Positions 5,385 through 6,935 of a stretch of DNA of 6,935 nt are shown one piece after another (position 1 is the first letter of the stretch; each line of letters opens with the position of its first letter). This DNA comes from an uncultured Eubacteriales bacterium (GTDB lineage: Bacteria > Bacillota > Clostridia > Christensenellales > Aristaeellaceae): contig CADBNX010000427.1 of assembly GCA_902796115.1 (NCBI GenBank), positions 1 to 6,935 of the forward strand, given 5' to 3'. The position numbers were made by a program, and so were the translations under genes. The notes below the pieces were generated by a model. The model was not told where the DNA came from. It searched no databases and saw nothing but the letters and a program-made list of their open reading frames with translations.

Positions 5385-6260
5385 ATGCGAATCGGCATCT
5401 GTACGACGGATTTTTCCACTTTGCCCGCTCAGGAGCTCTTTGCCCGCATCGCAAACATGGGCTTTGCGTGCGTGCAATTCAGTTTCGCCTCTGTTTCGGA
5501 AGCGGACTTTGAAGCCAGGCCCGCGCTTGAGATCCCGCCCCGGATCGAAGCAAGTACCGTTTCCCTGGTAGAACGCGCGGTAAAAAAAAGCGGCCTTCCC
5601 ATTGCCGCGGTCAACGGCACTTTCAATACGGCGCATCCGGACGCGGAAGTCCGCGCCGAGGGCGTGCGCCGTTTCGCCCTGCTCGCGGACGCCGTGCGGG
5701 AACTGGGATGCCCGGTCATCTCGCTGTGCACCGGCACGCGAAGCCGCTCTTCGCTCTGGCAAGGACATCCGGACAACCTTACGCCGGAGGCCTGGGCCGA
5801 CGCGCTTGACACCGTCAAGCGCCTGTGCGCCATCGCCGAAGCGCGAGGTCTGACCCTCGCCGTCGAAACGGAAGCCAGCAATGTGGTGTGCACGCCGGAA
5901 CGTGCCCGCCGCATGCTGGACGAAGCGGCTTCCCCGGCGCTGAAGATGATCCTGGATCCCGCGAACCTGTTCCTGCCCGGCACGGCAAAGCCGGAAAACG
6001 CGGCAGGCAGCCTGGAAGCCGCCTTTTCGGCCTTCGGGCGGGATATCGTGATCGCGCACGGAAAGGATATCCGCGCGGGGGACGGCATCGATTTCTGCGG
6101 CACGGGGCTCGGCATCGTCGATTTTGACCTGATGCTGCGCCTTCTGGCCGGGTACGGCTTCCGCGGAGACTGGCTGCTGCACGGTATTTATGATGAAAAA
6201 GACATGCCCCGCGCGCTGGCTTTCGCACGGGACGCGCTCGCGCGCAGTCCGCTCGGCTGA
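5385..6260 (+). CDS. Sugar phosphate isomerase/epimerase-like TIM-barrel protein
   Basis: This 291-residue protein fits the xylose-isomerase-like TIM-barrel superfamily (AP endonuclease 2 fold), metal-dependent enzymes that mostly isomerise or epimerise small sugars. It opens with the first barrel strand MRIGICTT and continues with ANMGFACVQFSF. Later strands carry likely metal or substrate ligands: VETEAS (Glu 161 and 163), ILDPANL (Asp 191, Asn 194) and IAHGKDI (His 225, Lys 227, Asp 228). The final strand reads WLLHGIYDE (His 266), where many relatives have a metal-binding glutamate; this may mark a subfamily or an altered site. There is no signal peptide. The start has AAGGAG at 5371-5376 eight bases upstream. 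It begins 27 bases after the ComM-like gene, without a promoter or terminator between, so the two are likely co-transcribed. The substrate is unknown, and a link to the ATPase or the transporter cannot be inferred beyond shared transcription. Confidence 0.88.
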   Translation: MRIGICTTDFSTLPAQELFARIANMGFACVQFSFASVSEADFEARPALEIPPRIEASTVSLVERAVKKSGLPIAAVNGTFNTAHPDAEVRAEGVRRFALLADAVRELGCPVISLCTGTRSRSSLWQGHPDNLTPEAWADALDTVKRLCAIAEARGLTLAVETEASNVVCTPERARRMLDEAASPALKMILDPANLFLPGTAKPENAAGSLEAAFSAFGRDIVIAHGKDIRAGDGIDFCGTGLGIVDFDLMLRLLAGYGFRGDWLLHGIYDEKDMPRALAFARDALARSPLG

Positions 6261-6268
6261 CGCCGGAC

Positions 6269-6288
6269 AGGAGGTGCGGATTTCCGCA
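6269..6288 (+). promoter_or_regulatory. MATE gene ribosome binding site with spacer hairpin
   Basis: AGGAGG at 6269-6274 is a perfect Shine-Dalgarno core, but it lies 14 bases before the ATG at 6289, longer than the usual 5-9. Those 14 bases (6275-6288) are the palindrome TGCGGATTTCCGCA, able to form a 5-bp stem with loop ATTT. Folding it would bring the Shine-Dalgarno sequence next to the start codon. The palindrome is seen directly; the effect on translation is inferred. Confidence 0.6.
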
Positions 6289-6935
6289 ATGACAGAACCG
6301 TTTCGTCCCATGTTTCCCAACACCTACCTGCGCAGGCTGATCGTGCCGCTGATTTTTGAGGTCCTCCTCGGCATGACCGTCGGCATGGTGGATACGATGA
6401 TGATCTCCTCCGCCGGAGAAGCCGCCGTCTCCGGGGTTTCCCTGGTGGATATGATCAATAACCTGATCCTCGCGATCCTTTCCGCGCTCGCCACCGGCGG
6501 CGCGGTGGTGACCGGCCAGCTGCTCGGCGCGAAAAGAAAGCAGGAAGCCTGCCTGGCGGCAAACCAGCTGTGCTACACCGCGGTGCTGTTCGGCGCGGCG
6601 CTGGCAGGCATTTCCATTCTGCTGCGCAGGCCCCTGCTGCGGCTTCTTTTCGGCTCCATCGAAGAGGACGTGATGTCAAACGCGCTGATTTATCTGACCA
6701 TCACCTCGCTCAGCTTTCCGATGCTCGGGCTTTCCAACGCCTGCAGCGCGCTGTTCCGTTCCATGGGCAACAGCCGCATCACCCTGAAGGTTTCGCTCGC
6801 GATGAATATCGTCAACGTAGCGGGAAACGCGGTGGGCATTTTCGTGCTGCACCTGGGCGTGGCCGGCGTGGCGCTGCCGTCCCTGCTGTCACGGACCCTC
6901 TCCGCCGCCTTCATGCTGCACAGCCTGCGCCGCTC
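6289..6935 (+). CDS. MATE family efflux transporter (partial, C-terminus off the right edge)
   Basis: MATE proteins are 12-helix membrane antiporters that export drugs, dyes or metabolites using a Na+ or H+ gradient. The window holds the first 215 residues, about half of the usual ~450. It starts MTEPFRPMFPNTYLRRLIVPLIFEVLL, where the conserved membrane entry of TM1 begins. TM1 contains GMVDTMMIS with the acidic residue Asp 35 that is common in this family. TM2 is followed by the loop VVTGQLLGAKRKQEA (73-87), and further helices lie near 95-112, 134-152, 168-188 and 192-210. The stretch SALFRSMGNSRITLKVSL (153-170) is the family-typical loop after TM4. The gene follows the TIM-barrel gene by 28 bases and is probably part of the same operon. 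An alternative start at Met 8 (6310) has no ribosome binding site. The substrate cannot be predicted. Confidence 0.93.
   Translation, partial: MTEPFRPMFPNTYLRRLIVPLIFEVLLGMTVGMVDTMMISSAGEAAVSGVSLVDMINNLILAILSALATGGAVVTGQLLGAKRKQEACLAANQLCYTAVLFGAALAGISILLRRPLLRLLFGSIEEDVMSNALIYLTITSLSFPMLGLSNACSALFRSMGNSRITLKVSLAMNIVNVAGNAVGIFVLHLGVAGVALPSLLSRTLSAAFMLHSLRR

Noticed and set aside
2046..6323. A 1425-codon open frame on the minus strand spanning mscL, queA, the ComM-like gene and the TIM-barrel gene
   Set aside because: All four plus-strand genes happen to be in the same reading phase, and this frame reads the exact reverse complement of their codons. It stays open only because the GC-rich genes avoid TTA, CTA and TCA codons. 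The product is Arg/His/Gln-rich low-information sequence, and the sense proteins are clearly recognisable.
1..6935. Mobile elements, CRISPR arrays, tRNA or rRNA genes, toxin-antitoxin or defence genes
   Set aside because: No transposase or integrase motif, no regularly spaced repeats, no cloverleaf or rRNA-like sequence, and no defence-type domain were seen on either strand.

Overview
The window looks like chromosomal DNA from a GC-rich member of the Bacillota, most likely an uncultured gut- or rumen-type Clostridia. This is inferred from strong AGGAGG-type ribosome binding sites, sigma-70 promoters with 17-base spacers, an LplB/LplC-type sugar ABC permease pair, a QueA of Bacillus-like length, and an MscL carrying a C-terminal zinc ribbon. 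No species can be named from the sequence alone.

Left third (1-1830, minus strand): two inner-membrane permease subunits of a carbohydrate ABC importer. The lplC-like gene runs off the left edge, and the lplB-like gene lies upstream of it in one operon. A candidate promoter at 1489-1517 carries a symmetric operator-like palindrome. Upstream of that sits a small monocistronic gene (68 aa, function unknown) with its own promoter and a textbook intrinsic terminator at 1574-1613, which insulates it from the permease operon.

Middle (1831-3746): a divergent promoter region, then mscL (mechanosensitive channel with a four-cysteine tail) and queA (queuosine biosynthesis), both plus strand. The 189 bases between mscL and queA are the most unusual non-coding part of the window. 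They hold a 13-bp hairpin with G-U pairs, a perfect 14-bp inverted repeat, a direct repeat that could form an alternative pairing, and a terminator-like hairpin ending 9 bases before the queA ribosome binding site.

Right part (3747-6935, plus strand): a strong consensus promoter drives a likely three-gene operon. It contains a ComM/YifB-type AAA+ ATPase, a TIM-barrel sugar phosphate isomerase/epimerase-like protein, and the N-terminal half of a MATE efflux transporter that runs off the right edge. The gaps between these genes are 27 and 28 bases. The MATE gene has a long Shine-Dalgarno-to-ATG distance that is filled exactly by a small palindrome.

Apart from these regulatory structures the genes are ordinary housekeeping and accessory metabolism. 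I see no mobile element, CRISPR array, defence system or RNA gene, and nothing that clearly amounts to a new multi-gene system. The best leads are the structured mscL-queA intergenic segment and the hairpin in the MATE translation-initiation region.
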